In this document: piece after piece, positions 26,598 to 35,678 of the stretch
Layout: each line of letters begins with the position of its first letter
Numbering within the stretch: the stretch's first letter is position 1
DNA from: Dietzia sp. JS16-p6b
GTDB lineage: Bacteria; Actinomycetota; Actinomycetes; Mycobacteriales; Mycobacteriaceae
Reading direction: 5' to 3'
NCBI RefSeq assembly: GCF_003052165.1
Contig: NZ_CP024869.1
Location: 3,506,001-3,570,000, forward strand
DNA length: 64,000 bases
Position numbers and translations under genes: made by a program
Notes under the pieces: generated by a model
What the model saw: only the letters and a program-made list of their open reading frames with translations
Told to the model about the DNA's origin: nothing
Databases searched by the model: none

Positions 26598-28183
26598 GAT
26601 TCTCCTCTCACGGCAGGAGCGAGCGTGCGGGCGGGAGCGGGGGGTTCGGCACCGGCGGGCCGGGGCGGGAGCGGCAACGGCCGCGGCCCCTGGTCACCGG
26701 CGCTCAGCGACGCCACGTAGATGTTCTTGCGTACGTCGGCCAGTCCCGGCACCGGTGCGAACCGCACGGCGGAGAGCAGTGCCATCGCGGCGAAGACCGG
26801 GACCAGGGTCCAACCGGCCAACGCGGCGGGGCCTGCGGCCTGCAGGGTGGGGTCGACGAAAGAGCTGAGTGCCTTCAACGCCCCCAGGTAAGCGACCATC
26901 ACCGCGGCGAGGGCCAGGGTGAAGGTGACGACCGATCCCGGGCCGGTCGCGCGGCGGGTCCATCCCCACATCAGTCGTGTGCCCGTAGCCCAGGCGAAGG
27001 CCAGGATCACCGCGGTGCCCTGGTGGGCGATACCCAGTCCCGCCTGCCAGAGCCACAGTGCCGCCGCGAGAACCACCACGGGGACCACGACCGCTACCGC
27101 CGCGTACGCCCGGCGCGCCGAGGGTCGGAGGGCCGGTGCCGGCGGCGCGCTTCGGTCGGCGAGGTGATCGGCCACCGCGGACCCGGAGCCGAGGAAGAGC
27201 GTGGACTTGTACATCCCGTGGGCGAGCAGGTGGAACAACGCCGCGGAGTAGGCGCCGAGTGCGCAGGTCATCACCATGAATCCCATCTGTCCAACCGTGG
27301 AATAGGCCAGTGCGGACTTGAGGTCGGGCCTGGTCAACATGACGGCGGTGCCGTAGACGGCGGTGAGGGCTCCCGCGGCGAAGGCCAGGAGCATGGCGGT
27401 CACGGAGGAATCGATCATCGGATGCACCCGGATCATCAGCACCCCACCCCCGTTGACGATGCCTGCGTGCAACAGGGCCGAGAGGGGTGTCGGTGCGGCG
27501 ACGGTGGCGGGCAGCCACCCCGACATCGGTATGAGCGCCGAGCGTGCGATAGCCGCCACGACGAGCATGACCGCCACCACCGCCCCCTCCGCTGAGGTCG
27601 TCGTGGGCAGATCGAGCGTGCGCAGATCCACGTTTCCCCAGTGCACCGTGGCCACGACCACTGCCGTCCACAGAGCGACGTCGCCGACGACGACCATGCG
27701 CGCCGTTCGGGCGACCGCCTGCGGCACCCAGGCGTCAGCGCGATACACCCACAACAGCCACCACAGCCCGAGACCGATGGCCGACCATGCCAGGGCCAGA
27801 CCTATCAGGGTTGCCGACGTCACCATCGCCGCCGTGGCGGTGGTGATCGCCGCGGTCCCGCCGGCGAAGCGACCCGCCCGGGGATCGCCCCGCAGATACC
27901 GGCGGGAGAAGGCCTGCACCACGGCGCTCACCCCGAGCACCAGGAGCAACAGCAGGATCGAGACCCGGTCGGCGGTGAACCCGATCACCACCGACTCGGT
28001 CGACCCGGTGGTGATGACCGCGGACACCGGGCCGTCGAGTGTCACGACGACGGCGACGACCACCGCTGCCGCGGTGGCGAGGGCGGTGGCCGCCACAGCG
28101 ATTCGGCCCGCGCGCCGCCCCGCGCGTCCGGCCAGACAGGTCACCACAGGACACAGCACCGACACCACCAGCAGGACGTTCAC
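26594..28183 (-). CDS. dabB: DabB, NuoL-like ion-translocating membrane subunit
   Basis: A 529-aa protein with more than a dozen hydrophobic helices, related to the antiporter-like subunits of complex I (Proton_antipo_M domain; PMSGWLPATVAAPTPLSALLHAG and STVGQMGFM are typical). It is the membrane partner of DabA. GTG 28183 is chosen because GGAAGGGGGG lies just upstream and the first helix begins immediately. It is the first gene of dabB-dabA-PII. Confidence 0.9.
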   Translation of the reverse strand: MNVLLVVSVLCPVVTCLAGRAGRRAGRIAVAATALATAAAVVVAVVVTLDGPVSAVITTGSTESVVIGFTADRVSILLLLLVLGVSAVVQAFSRRYLRGDPRAGRFAGGTAAITTATAAMVTSATLIGLALAWSAIGLGLWWLLWVYRADAWVPQAVARTARMVVVGDVALWTAVVVATVHWGNVDLRTLDLPTTTSAEGAVVAVMLVVAAIARSALIPMSGWLPATVAAPTPLSALLHAGIVNGGGVLMIRVHPMIDSSVTAMLLAFAAGALTAVYGTAVMLTRPDLKSALAYSTVGQMGFMVMTCALGAYSAALFHLLAHGMYKSTLFLGSGSAVADHLADRSAPPAPALRPSARRAYAAVAVVVPVVVLAAALWLWQAGLGIAHQGTAVILAFAWATGTRLMWGWTRRATGPGSVVTFTLALAAVMVAYLGALKALSSFVDPTLQAAGPAALAGWTLVPVFAAMALLSAVRFAPVPGLADVRKNIYVASLSAGDQGPRPLPLPPRPAGAEPPAPARTLAPAVRGES

Positions 28184-28284
28184 CGTCCCCCCTTCCGGCG
28201 GCTCGAACCGCCGCTCACTCGTCACCGCGACCTCGTGCATCCGGACACGTCTGTTATACGACACTCAAGACGCGTATTCAACAG

Positions 28285-28302
28285 CACGAATTTAGAATCG
28301 TG
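28285..28302. promoter_or_regulatory. Imperfect palindrome CACGA-N8-TCGTG in dab promoter
   Basis: An 18-bp imperfect inverted repeat with perfect CACGA/TCGTG ends lies in the AT-rich divergent promoter between dabB and the HTH regulator gene, directly upstream of the regulator's start. It is a plausible binding site for that regulator. Confidence 0.4.
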
Positions 28303-28311
28303 TTATGTAGC

Positions 28312-29232
28312 ATGAGAACCGTGTCGGAGTGGTCTTTTCTCACCAGTCATGCGCGGGTGCTGATGTGCATCGCCCGCGTCGACCACCTGCGGGTCCACGA
28401 GATCGCTGACCGGGTCGGCATACCCGAACCGGAAGTCCGGCGAATAGTCGGAGATCTCGAGGGTGCGGGATACCTCACGCTCGACCCCGGGGTCCCGAGC
28501 GGCCGATACCGGCTGGACGAGAGAGTGGCCTCCCGCGTGCCCACCGGACGGGACGCCGCCGTCCTCGACGTCTACCCCCGGGCGACCCGGCCCCCCGGTC
28601 CCGGGCCGACTCTGGCCCCGGTCACACGACTCGACTCCCGACGGTCAGCCACGACCTCTGCGTGGGCGGTGCTGTTGGTCAGCGACACACGCCATCTCGC
28701 CGCCGCGGTGAGAGGCGCCAACTCCTATATGGCCCATCTCCGACGCGTCCTACCGCCCGCCAGCCCCCACGACACCGCCCTGGTGGGCGTCTGGGTATTC
28801 GCCGGCGACGACGGGCGCTCCCGCATGGTCATGGGCGAGGCGTCTCTGGCGGCTCGGAGCTCGGTCTCGATGTCAGGGCTGTGGACCCTGGTCTGGATCG
28901 ACGTACCACGACCACAGCGGGACGCCGGCACCGACCACGCGCGACGAGTCGCGCTGACCTCCGTCGCCTCCCGACATCCGCACGCTCCGTTCCCGGCGAC
29001 CTTCTACGCCTGTTTCGCGGCAGACCACCCGCCGACGCTCATCACCTCGGAGTTACGTCGGCTCGGAGCCATCTGTCCACAGGTGGAGACCGGACGATGG
29101 TTCGTCTCCGATGAGCACGGATTCCGAGGTCCGGTCATCGAACCGGGCCCGGCCGGTGACGAGCGGGAGCCGGCCCACCCGGGCGGGGTCGCGCATGGGA
29201 CGCCTCTCCACCGGGTCCCGCCTCCCCCGTGA
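28312..29232 (+). CDS. MarR/winged-helix-type transcriptional regulator
   Basis: A 306-aa protein beginning with a winged HTH of a common actinobacterial type (WSFLTSHARVLMCIARVDHLRVHEIADRVG; IVGDLEGAGYLTLD). The C-terminal two thirds is an unrecognised domain with a Pro/Arg-rich linker and tail, far longer than single-domain relatives. There is no Shine-Dalgarno before ATG 28312, so it may be leaderless; GTG 28321 is an alternative. Its divergent position suggests that it controls dabBA. Confidence 0.65.
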   Translation: MRTVSEWSFLTSHARVLMCIARVDHLRVHEIADRVGIPEPEVRRIVGDLEGAGYLTLDPGVPSGRYRLDERVASRVPTGRDAAVLDVYPRATRPPGPGPTLAPVTRLDSRRSATTSAWAVLLVSDTRHLAAAVRGANSYMAHLRRVLPPASPHDTALVGVWVFAGDDGRSRMVMGEASLAARSSVSMSGLWTLVWIDVPRPQRDAGTDHARRVALTSVASRHPHAPFPATFYACFAADHPPTLITSELRRLGAICPQVETGRWFVSDEHGFRGPVIEPGPAGDEREPAHPGGVAHGTPLHRVPPPP

Positions 29233-29329
29233 TTCACAGAACTCATGGCGCCGGTGCCGCGTCCGCGCTACGTTAAATTTCGCTGATCGCGCCTGCGGTC
29301 GTCCGCCTCTTTCGAGCGAGGTACCCAGA

Positions 29330-29926
29330 ATGTCCACGTCCACCGCCTCCCAACCCTCCGCCTCCCACCCCACAGCTGGCCAGACCACCGCTGCCCAGGT
29401 CGCCAAGAGCGTCCGTCTCGCGCTGCTGACCGGCGGCCTACTGGCCATCGGCTTCGGTATCGCCGTCCTGGTCTGGCCGGAGAAGACCGCCGTCGCCATC
29501 ACCGGCGTGCTCGCCTTCTACGCCATCGTCGGCGGGGTCGTGTACGCCTCGGTCGGCCTGCTCGCCAAGAACCACGGGACGGGCAGTCGGGTCGGTCACG
29601 TCCTGCTCGGCCTGCTGTGGGTCATCGCCGGCGCCTTCGCTTTTGTCTCACTGCAGGAATCCGCGGCCTTTCTCGCCATCTTCATCACCGTGATGATCGG
29701 CGTCATGTGGATCATCGAGGGCTTCACCGCTCTGTTCACCCTCGGCGAGTCCGGCGCGAAGGGAGTGACGATCGTGTTCGCGATCATCTCGGTCCTCGCG
29801 GGAGTCTCCCTGTTGAGCACCCCGGTGTGGGGCGCCGGCTTCCTGTGGTGGCTCCTGGGGATCTCCCTCGTCGTGCTCGGGGCGCTCAACGTCTTCCGCG
29901 CGCTGTCCCACGGGGGATCGCGCTGA
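29330..29926 (+). CDS. HdeD-like (DUF308) membrane protein
   Basis: A 198-aa protein with six hydrophobic helices in three pairs and a Ser/Thr/Ala-rich N-terminus. The spacing and motifs such as GFGIAVLVWPEKTAVAITG and GVSLLSTP match DUF308/HdeD proteins, linked to acid or general stress in enterics. Function in actinobacteria is not established. It ends before a strong hairpin terminator. Confidence 0.82.
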   Translation: MSTSTASQPSASHPTAGQTTAAQVAKSVRLALLTGGLLAIGFGIAVLVWPEKTAVAITGVLAFYAIVGGVVYASVGLLAKNHGTGSRVGHVLLGLLWVIAGAFAFVSLQESAAFLAIFITVMIGVMWIIEGFTALFTLGESGAKGVTIVFAIISVLAGVSLLSTPVWGAGFLWWLLGISLVVLGALNVFRALSHGGSR

Positions 29927-29949
29927 GCGCACACAGCCACGCGCCGACG

Positions 29950-29981
29950 GGGTCCGCGGTCTCCACGGCGACCGCGGACCC
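29950..29981. terminator. Bidirectional hairpin terminator
   Basis: A perfect 12-bp stem (GGGTCCGCGGTC / GACCGCGGACCC) with an 8-nt loop lies between the convergent HdeD-like gene and the gene at 29993. There is no U-tract, as is common for actinobacterial terminators. Confidence 0.75.
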
Positions 29982-29992
29982 GGTCGCCGATC

Positions 29993-30439
29993 TCACCCGC
30001 CCGTCTCCGAGGACCGCTGCCGGGCGGCTGGCGACACGGAGGCCGGGGGCGACGTGGTCGAGGACGGAGCGGTCGGGGTGCACCAGATCACCGCGACACC
30101 GGTGACCACGTAGACCACCTGCAAGAAGTGGAAGCCGCGAATCGAGGCGATCTCCGCGGCGATCCACACCACCATGATCCAGCCGGACAGGAGGCTGGCG
30201 GCCTGCCATCCCGGGCTCCGCTTGAGCAACGCCGTCGCGGCGAACAGCGCGCTGCCCCCGACGATCGCGAGCAGGATCACGCCGGCGAAATAGACGGTGG
30301 GGAAGTCGGTGTGCTCGATCCACGAGGGCTCGTCGGGGATCACCCCGACCATGAGCGCGAGCCCACCGCCGGCCGCGGTGACCCCGTTGAAGACCAACAG
30401 CCCGAGAAGGAGCCTGGAGACCGCGTTCATACCCCCCAT
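29993..30439 (-). CDS. Small membrane protein, unknown
   Basis: A 148-aa protein with four hydrophobic segments and a Ser/Thr/Pro-rich C-terminal tail. I do not recognise the family. ATG 30430 is an equally good start because G6 lies between the two candidates. It follows the MHS transporter only in orientation, not in order: it lies downstream on the same strand, 16 bp after the MFS stop on the map. Confidence 0.6.
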   Translation of the reverse strand: MGGMNAVSRLLLGLLVFNGVTAAGGGLALMVGVIPDEPSWIEHTDFPTVYFAGVILLAIVGGSALFAATALLKRSPGWQAASLLSGWIMVVWIAAEIASIRGFHFLQVVYVVTGVAVIWCTPTAPSSTTSPPASVSPAARQRSSETGG

Positions 30440-30455
30440 TCTAGTGGCCGGCAGG

Positions 30456-31907
30456 TCACGAATACAGGGACTTCTTACTGGTCTCGGGGGCCAGGACGAG
30501 CGAGATGATGGTCAGCACCGACAGCCCCGCCAGGTAGTACCCGACGTAGGCGACCGAGTAGTTCTGCACGAGCCACACCGCGACGAACGGGGTCAGGGCG
30601 GCACCGAGGATGGCCGAGAAGTTGTACGCGACCCCCGAGCCGGTGTACCGGGTGTTGGTGGGGAACAGCTCCGGGAGTACGGCCGACATCGGCCCGAAGG
30701 TCAGCCCCATGAGCATCATCCCCACGCAGAGGAAGAGCAGCATCCGGGTCACGTCGAGGTCGTCACCGGTCCCGATCGCCTCGGGATCCAGCCACCAGCC
30801 GAAGCTGAGCCCGAAGGCGATGATCGCGAGGGTGACCCCGATGAGCATGCGTCGCCGCCCCAGCGCGTCGGCCAGGAGCCCCGCCACCGGCACGAACACG
30901 GCGAACAGGATGATCGCGAGCACCTGCAGGGTGAGGAACGGCCGGTACCCGTACCCCAGCCCGCCGGTGCCCTCCCCGCCGATCGCGAAGGACAGGATCC
31001 ACGTGGTCATCAGGTAGAACAGGCCGTAGGTGGCCAGCATGATGAAGGTGCCGAGGATGATCTCCCGCCAGCTCCTGCGGAAGACCTCCGACACCGGCGT
31101 CTTGACCCGCTGGTCGTCCGCGATGGCCCGGGCGAAGACCGGCGTCTCCTCGATGCGGAGACGGACGTAGAGGCCGACTGCCACCATGACGATCGACAGC
31201 AGGAACGGCAGGCGCCAGCCCCACACCAGGAACGGATCGGCCAGGTCGCTGTGTGTGGAGTCGTAGGCGAACCAGGTGGTCAACACCAGGAACAGTCCGT
31301 TGGCCAGGATGAATCCGAACGGCGCACCCAGCTGCGGCCACATCGCGGCGAAAGCCCGCTTGCCGGGTTGCGCGGTCTCGGAGGCCAGAAGAGCCGCGCC
31401 CGACCACTCGCCGCCCAGTCCGATGCCCTGGAAGAAGCGCAGGATGGTGAGCATCGCCGGGGCCCACAACCCGATCTGGTGGATGGTCGGCAGCAGTCCG
31501 ATGAGGAACGTGGCGATCCCCATGGTGAGCAAGGCCCCCACGAGGGTGACCTTGCGCCCGAGCCGGTCCCCGTAGTGGCCGAAGATCACCGAGCCCAGCG
31601 GTCGGGCGACGAACGCGGTCCCGAAGGTCGCCATGGAGGCGAGCAGAGCGGCGCCCGAGTCGCCGCCGTGGAAGAAGAGCAGAGGGAAGACCGAGACCGC
31701 GGCGGTGGCGAAGATGTAGAAGTCGTAGAACTCGATGGTCGTGCCGATGAGCGAGGCGAAGATGATCCGGCGCCGGGGGACCGTCCCGGTCGGGTCGGTC
31801 GGGTCGGTCGGAACCGACGACGCACCGGTCGCGTCGGTCCGGCCGGCCGGATCCGCCGCCGTATCGGTGGGGCCGCTGCTGTTCTCGGGGTGGGGCGAGG
31901 CGATCAC
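30456..31907 (-). CDS. MHS-family MFS metabolite:H+ symporter
   Basis: A 483-aa, 12-helix transporter. The IGTTIEFYDFYIFATAAV start of helix 1, the loop motif GHYGDRLGRK and GIGLGGEWSGAALLASE are diagnostic of the MHS subfamily (ProP/ShiA/KgtP-like), which imports osmolytes, shikimate, or di/tricarboxylates with protons. The N-terminal 45 residues are a hydrophilic leader containing short PTD repeats encoded by tandem GGTCGGGTC units. The substrate cannot be assigned. Confidence 0.88.
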   Translation of the reverse strand: MIASPHPENSSGPTDTAADPAGRTDATGASSVPTDPTDPTGTVPRRRIIFASLIGTTIEFYDFYIFATAAVSVFPLLFFHGGDSGAALLASMATFGTAFVARPLGSVIFGHYGDRLGRKVTLVGALLTMGIATFLIGLLPTIHQIGLWAPAMLTILRFFQGIGLGGEWSGAALLASETAQPGKRAFAAMWPQLGAPFGFILANGLFLVLTTWFAYDSTHSDLADPFLVWGWRLPFLLSIVMVAVGLYVRLRIEETPVFARAIADDQRVKTPVSEVFRRSWREIILGTFIMLATYGLFYLMTTWILSFAIGGEGTGGLGYGYRPFLTLQVLAIILFAVFVPVAGLLADALGRRRMLIGVTLAIIAFGLSFGWWLDPEAIGTGDDLDVTRMLLFLCVGMMLMGLTFGPMSAVLPELFPTNTRYTGSGVAYNFSAILGAALTPFVAVWLVQNYSVAYVGYYLAGLSVLTIISLVLAPETSKKSLYS

Positions 31908-32022
31908 CGGGGCATCGTACAGAAACCGGGCCCCGCGTCACCCCCACCGCGGTGGGCGTACGACGGTGACGAGGCACGGGCGCGTGCTACAAGAGAACGA
32001 CACTCCAGGACGGGTCCACCAC

Positions 32023-34341
32023 ATGACATCAGACACCGGGTCGGCACCGACCGACCCCGACCTCGGTCTTGATCTCGACCAGCAGGCGGCGCTGGGGAGC
32101 GGCGCCTCGTTCTGGCGCACCGAGGAGCTGGCCGGGGTGCCCGCACTCGTCCTGACCGACGGGCCACACGGGGTGCGGTTCCAGTCCGGGGCCTCGGACC
32201 ATCTCGGACTCGCCGAGAGCGACCCGGCCACGTGTTTCCCCCCGGCGTCGGGGCTGGCGCAGAGCTGGGATCCCGACCTGGCCCGCCGGATCGGGGCCGC
32301 GCTGGCCACCGAGGCGCTGGCCGTCGGGGTGGGGGTTCTGCTCGGTCCGGGGATCAACATCAAGCGCGACCCGCGGGCCGGCCGCAACTTCGAGTACTTC
32401 AGCGAGGACCCCCACCTCACCGGGGTCATGGCGACGCAACTCGTCCGCGGCCTGCAGGCGGGAGGCGTCGGAGCCTCGGTCAAGCACTTCGCCGCGAACA
32501 ACTCCGAGCACGACCGCATGCGGGCGAGCTCCGACGTCGACCCGCGGCCGTTACGGGAGATCTACCTGCGGGCCTTCGAACGCGTGGTGCGGGACGCACG
32601 GCCGTGGTCCGTGATGACGGCGTACAACAGGATCAACGGTGTGTACGCCTCGGAGAACCGGTGGCTTCTCACCGACCTTCTGCGCGACGAATGGGGATTC
32701 GACGGGGCCGTCATCAGCGACTGGGGGGCCGTGGCGGACCGGGTGGCCTCCGTACGCGCGGGGCTGGACCTGCAGATGCCCGGGCCCGCCGACCTCGACG
32801 ACGCCGACGTGGTCCGCGCCGCCCGGCAGGGCGAGCTCGACCGGGCCCATGTCGGGCGGGCCGCCACCGCCGTGGCGCGGTTGGCGATCCGCGCCCGCGA
32901 CGGACGGCATGCCTCGCAGGATCGCGAGGGCCAGCCGGTGGAGGTGGACACCGACACTCACCACGAGCTCGCACGGGAGGCGGCGGAGGCCTCGATCGTG
33001 CTGCTGGCCAACGACGACGGCCTGCTCCCGCTCTCCCCGGGCACCGGCGTCGCGGTGATCGGCGCGTTCGCCCGCGAGCCGCGCATCCAGGGCGGTGGCA
33101 GCTCCCGCGTCTCCCCCACCCGGGTCGACGTGCCCCTGACGGAGATCCGCCGGATCGCCGGGGACGACCGCGTCACCTACGCCGCGGGTTTCGGGGCGGG
33201 TGACGACGCCGGCCGCCTCCTCGCCGAGGCGGTCGCTGTGGCATCCGACGCCGAGGTGGCCGTCCTCATGCTCGGGCTGACCGACGACCAGGAGTCGGAG
33301 GGGGTGGATCGCCCGCACATCGATCTGCCCGGTGACCAGCTCCGGCTCCTCGACGCGGTCGCGGCTGTGCGGGACCGGATCGTGGTGATCCTGTCGGCCG
33401 GATCCGTGGTGGACCTGGCCCCCGTGGTTCCCCACGCCACCGCGATTCTGTCCGGGGCGCTGTTGGGACAGGGCGGTGGCCGGGCGCTCGCGAGAGTGCT
33501 CTACGGTCACGCCTCCCCGTCCGGGCGACTGGCCGAGACGGTCCCGCTCCGCATCGAGGACGCTCCCAGCTGGGACAACTTCCCTGCCGAGGACTCGCAC
33601 CTGCGGTACGGCGAAGGAATCTTCGTCGGCTACCGCGGATACGGCCACCGGCGTCGCGAGGTGCGCTTCCCGTTCGGCCACGGCCTGTCCTACACGCGGT
33701 TCGAGTACCGGTCCCTGTCCGTCGTCGCCGGGGACGAAGGACAACGAGGCGACGGAGTGCGGGCCGAGGCGATACGCACCGAGGAGTGGACGGCACGGGT
33801 GGAGGTCCACAACACCGGCCCGGTCCGGGGCCGCGAGATCGTCCAGATCTACTCCTCGCTCCCGGCGTCGGTGCGCAGGCGGGCGCCGAGGGAGCTCGTG
33901 GGATTCGGGCACATCGATCTCGATCCCGGGCAGAGCGGGGTCCTGGAGGTGGCTGTCGAACGCCGTGACCTGGCGTACTGGGACGAGCCGGCCGGGAGGT
34001 GGCTGGTGGAAGGGGGCGGGTACGTCTTCGCCGCCGCCGCGTCCAGTAGGGACATCCGGGTCGAGGTCACCGTGCCGATCACCGGCGATCCACGCCCGGT
34101 CCGGATCGACCTCGAGTCCACCATCGCCGAGGCGATGGCGGACCCCGACGCACGACTGATCCTCGACGAGGTATTCCGCCCGCTCGCCGCGAATGCCGGC
34201 GACGCGAGCGGCGCAGTGGGGGCCTCGATCGAGGACCTGGTGGGGTCCATCCCCGTGGGTCGGATGCTCTCCGGGTTCCTGGGCCTGGACCGGCAGGCGG
34301 TGGCGGGGATCGCCGAGCAGCTCGCCCGGATCCACCGGTGA
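32023..34341 (+). CDS. Glycoside hydrolase family 3 (beta-glucosidase-like)
   Basis: A 772-aa GH3 enzyme, apparently cytosolic as no signal peptide is seen. The N-terminal TIM barrel has the KHFAANNSEHDR motif and the nucleophile Asp in GAVISDWGAV. The second alpha/beta domain follows, and a C-terminal fibronectin III-like domain begins near FPFGHGLSYTRFEY. It hydrolyses terminal beta-linked glucose or related sugars. ATG 32023 has a weak upstream AGGACGG. It is convergent with the next gene, 1 bp apart. Confidence 0.9.
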   Translation: MTSDTGSAPTDPDLGLDLDQQAALGSGASFWRTEELAGVPALVLTDGPHGVRFQSGASDHLGLAESDPATCFPPASGLAQSWDPDLARRIGAALATEALAVGVGVLLGPGINIKRDPRAGRNFEYFSEDPHLTGVMATQLVRGLQAGGVGASVKHFAANNSEHDRMRASSDVDPRPLREIYLRAFERVVRDARPWSVMTAYNRINGVYASENRWLLTDLLRDEWGFDGAVISDWGAVADRVASVRAGLDLQMPGPADLDDADVVRAARQGELDRAHVGRAATAVARLAIRARDGRHASQDREGQPVEVDTDTHHELAREAAEASIVLLANDDGLLPLSPGTGVAVIGAFAREPRIQGGGSSRVSPTRVDVPLTEIRRIAGDDRVTYAAGFGAGDDAGRLLAEAVAVASDAEVAVLMLGLTDDQESEGVDRPHIDLPGDQLRLLDAVAAVRDRIVVILSAGSVVDLAPVVPHATAILSGALLGQGGGRALARVLYGHASPSGRLAETVPLRIEDAPSWDNFPAEDSHLRYGEGIFVGYRGYGHRRREVRFPFGHGLSYTRFEYRSLSVVAGDEGQRGDGVRAEAIRTEEWTARVEVHNTGPVRGREIVQIYSSLPASVRRRAPRELVGFGHIDLDPGQSGVLEVAVERRDLAYWDEPAGRWLVEGGGYVFAAAASSRDIRVEVTVPITGDPRPVRIDLESTIAEAMADPDARLILDEVFRPLAANAGDASGAVGASIEDLVGSIPVGRMLSGFLGLDRQAVAGIAEQLARIHR

Positions 34342-34342
34342 A

Positions 34343-34930
34343 CTAGGTGCTCCGGCCGGTCGCTCGACGCCTGTAATGCAAGAGCACGGTGCCGCTGTCG
34401 AAGACGCGATGTTCGACCAACTCCAGGTCGAGTTCGGCGCCCGGCGGCAGCGCGCGCAGGCCCCCACCGACCACCCTGGGGACGACGAAGAACCGGAAGT
34501 CGTCGACCATCCCGGCGCTGATCGCCTCGCTCGCGGTGGTGGGCCCGAATATCTCGACCTCGCCCGCCGCGCCGTCGACGATCTCTCGGAGCCGGGCGGG
34601 ATCGAGACGCGGCAGCAGGAGATCCCGGGCGGAGAGCAGGTCCGCCTCGGCCATGGTCTCCGACACGGCGATGTGTGTGAGGTCCTGCCACCGACGGGCG
34701 AACTCGTGCTCGTCCGGGCTCCAGGAAGCGTCCTCGGGTTCGGCCTGCCAGTAGGTCATCAACTGGTAGGTGTTACGCCCCAGGATCTCGTGCGATATCG
34801 ACCCCATTCGTTCCACGTGAAACCTGAAGACGTCCCCGCCCGGCGCGGTCCAGGCGAAGTCTCCGTTCGCGTCGGCGGCGTATCCGTCGATGGAGATGGT
34901 GGCGGTGTAACTCAGCGTTCCCATGGTCAC
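34343..34930 (-). CDS. DHFR/RibD C-terminal-type reductase
   Basis: A 195-aa protein of the dihydrofolate-reductase-like RibD_C family (TATISIDGYAADANGDFAW at the start, EIFGPTTASEAISAGMVDDFRFFVVPRVVGGG near the end), probably an NADPH-dependent reductase of unknown substrate. A second ATG lies at 34924. Its first ATG overlaps the stop of the upstream GNAT gene, so the two form an operon. Confidence 0.82.
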   Translation of the reverse strand: MTMGTLSYTATISIDGYAADANGDFAWTAPGGDVFRFHVERMGSISHEILGRNTYQLMTYWQAEPEDASWSPDEHEFARRWQDLTHIAVSETMAEADLLSARDLLLPRLDPARLREIVDGAAGEVEIFGPTTASEAISAGMVDDFRFFVVPRVVGGGLRALPPGAELDLELVEHRVFDSGTVLLHYRRRATGRST

Positions 34931-35520
34931 TCTCCGCGGATCGGTTCTCGGATGATCTGGCGCCTCATGACGATCCGGGGAAAGCCCCCCGCCACCGAGG
35001 TGGTATCGGCGACCTTGACGAATCCCGCCTCCTCGAACAGGGAGCGGAACCCCACGAATGCCATCGTCAGATTGACCTTCTCCGCACCGTTGTCCACGGG
35101 CACCGCCTCGACGGCGGGCGCACCGTGATCACGCGCGAACTCGACCGCGCCCTCGACCAACTCGCGTGCGATCCCCCGGCCCCGGTACCCGGGGCGGACG
35201 CGGACGCAGAAGATCGACCACACGGGTTGCGTGTCGACGGTCGGTACCACCCGGGACCGCGCGATAGGGAGATCGCGGCGCGGCGCGACTCCCGCCCATC
35301 CCACGGGTTCGGATCCGAGATAGGCGAGCACTCCCGGGGCGACCTCCCGCGAGCACAGGTCGCGGACGAACTCGCCACGGGCGGGCCCCAGCAGGGAGGT
35401 GTTGGTCCCGGAATCCAGTCGGTGGCTCAGGCACCAACACACGGTGGCATCCGGGTTCTTCTTGGGGCCCAGCAGTACCGCCACGTCATCGAACCTGTCC
35501 GCCGGACGCACCTCGATCAT
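34927..35520 (-). CDS. GNAT-family N-acetyltransferase
   Basis: A 197-aa acetyltransferase. The acetyl-CoA-binding motif is visible as VRPGYRGRGIARELVEGAVEFA, preceded by the IFCVRV strand. The N-terminus has a CWCL element found in a subgroup of actinobacterial GNATs. ATG 35520 is used, and upstream ATGs at 35546 and 35555 are possible. It is co-oriented with the downstream reductase gene and overlaps its start. Confidence 0.8.
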   Translation of the reverse strand: MIEVRPADRFDDVAVLLGPKKNPDATVCWCLSHRLDSGTNTSLLGPARGEFVRDLCSREVAPGVLAYLGSEPVGWAGVAPRRDLPIARSRVVPTVDTQPVWSIFCVRVRPGYRGRGIARELVEGAVEFARDHGAPAVEAVPVDNGAEKVNLTMAFVGFRSLFEEAGFVKVADTTSVAGGFPRIVMRRQIIREPIRGE

Positions 35521-35678
35521 CGCTGCGTTCCCACTGCGAGGTGCCATCGAGGCCATCCTTGTCCGAGGTGTCTGGCGCTCCGGCGGGCTGGGATGCCGGT
35601 GCCCGGTCCTCGGATCTGACACTAGTACCCGCCCACAGAGCGCCGACAGGATTCGCCCGGACGAGCGCGACCGGTGGA

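Noticed and set aside
30439-32023. Short PTD-encoding tandem repeats in the MHS transporter leader as a regulatory repeat
   Set aside because: They lie inside the coding frame in a flexible N-terminus, and simple codon-repeat expansion explains them.
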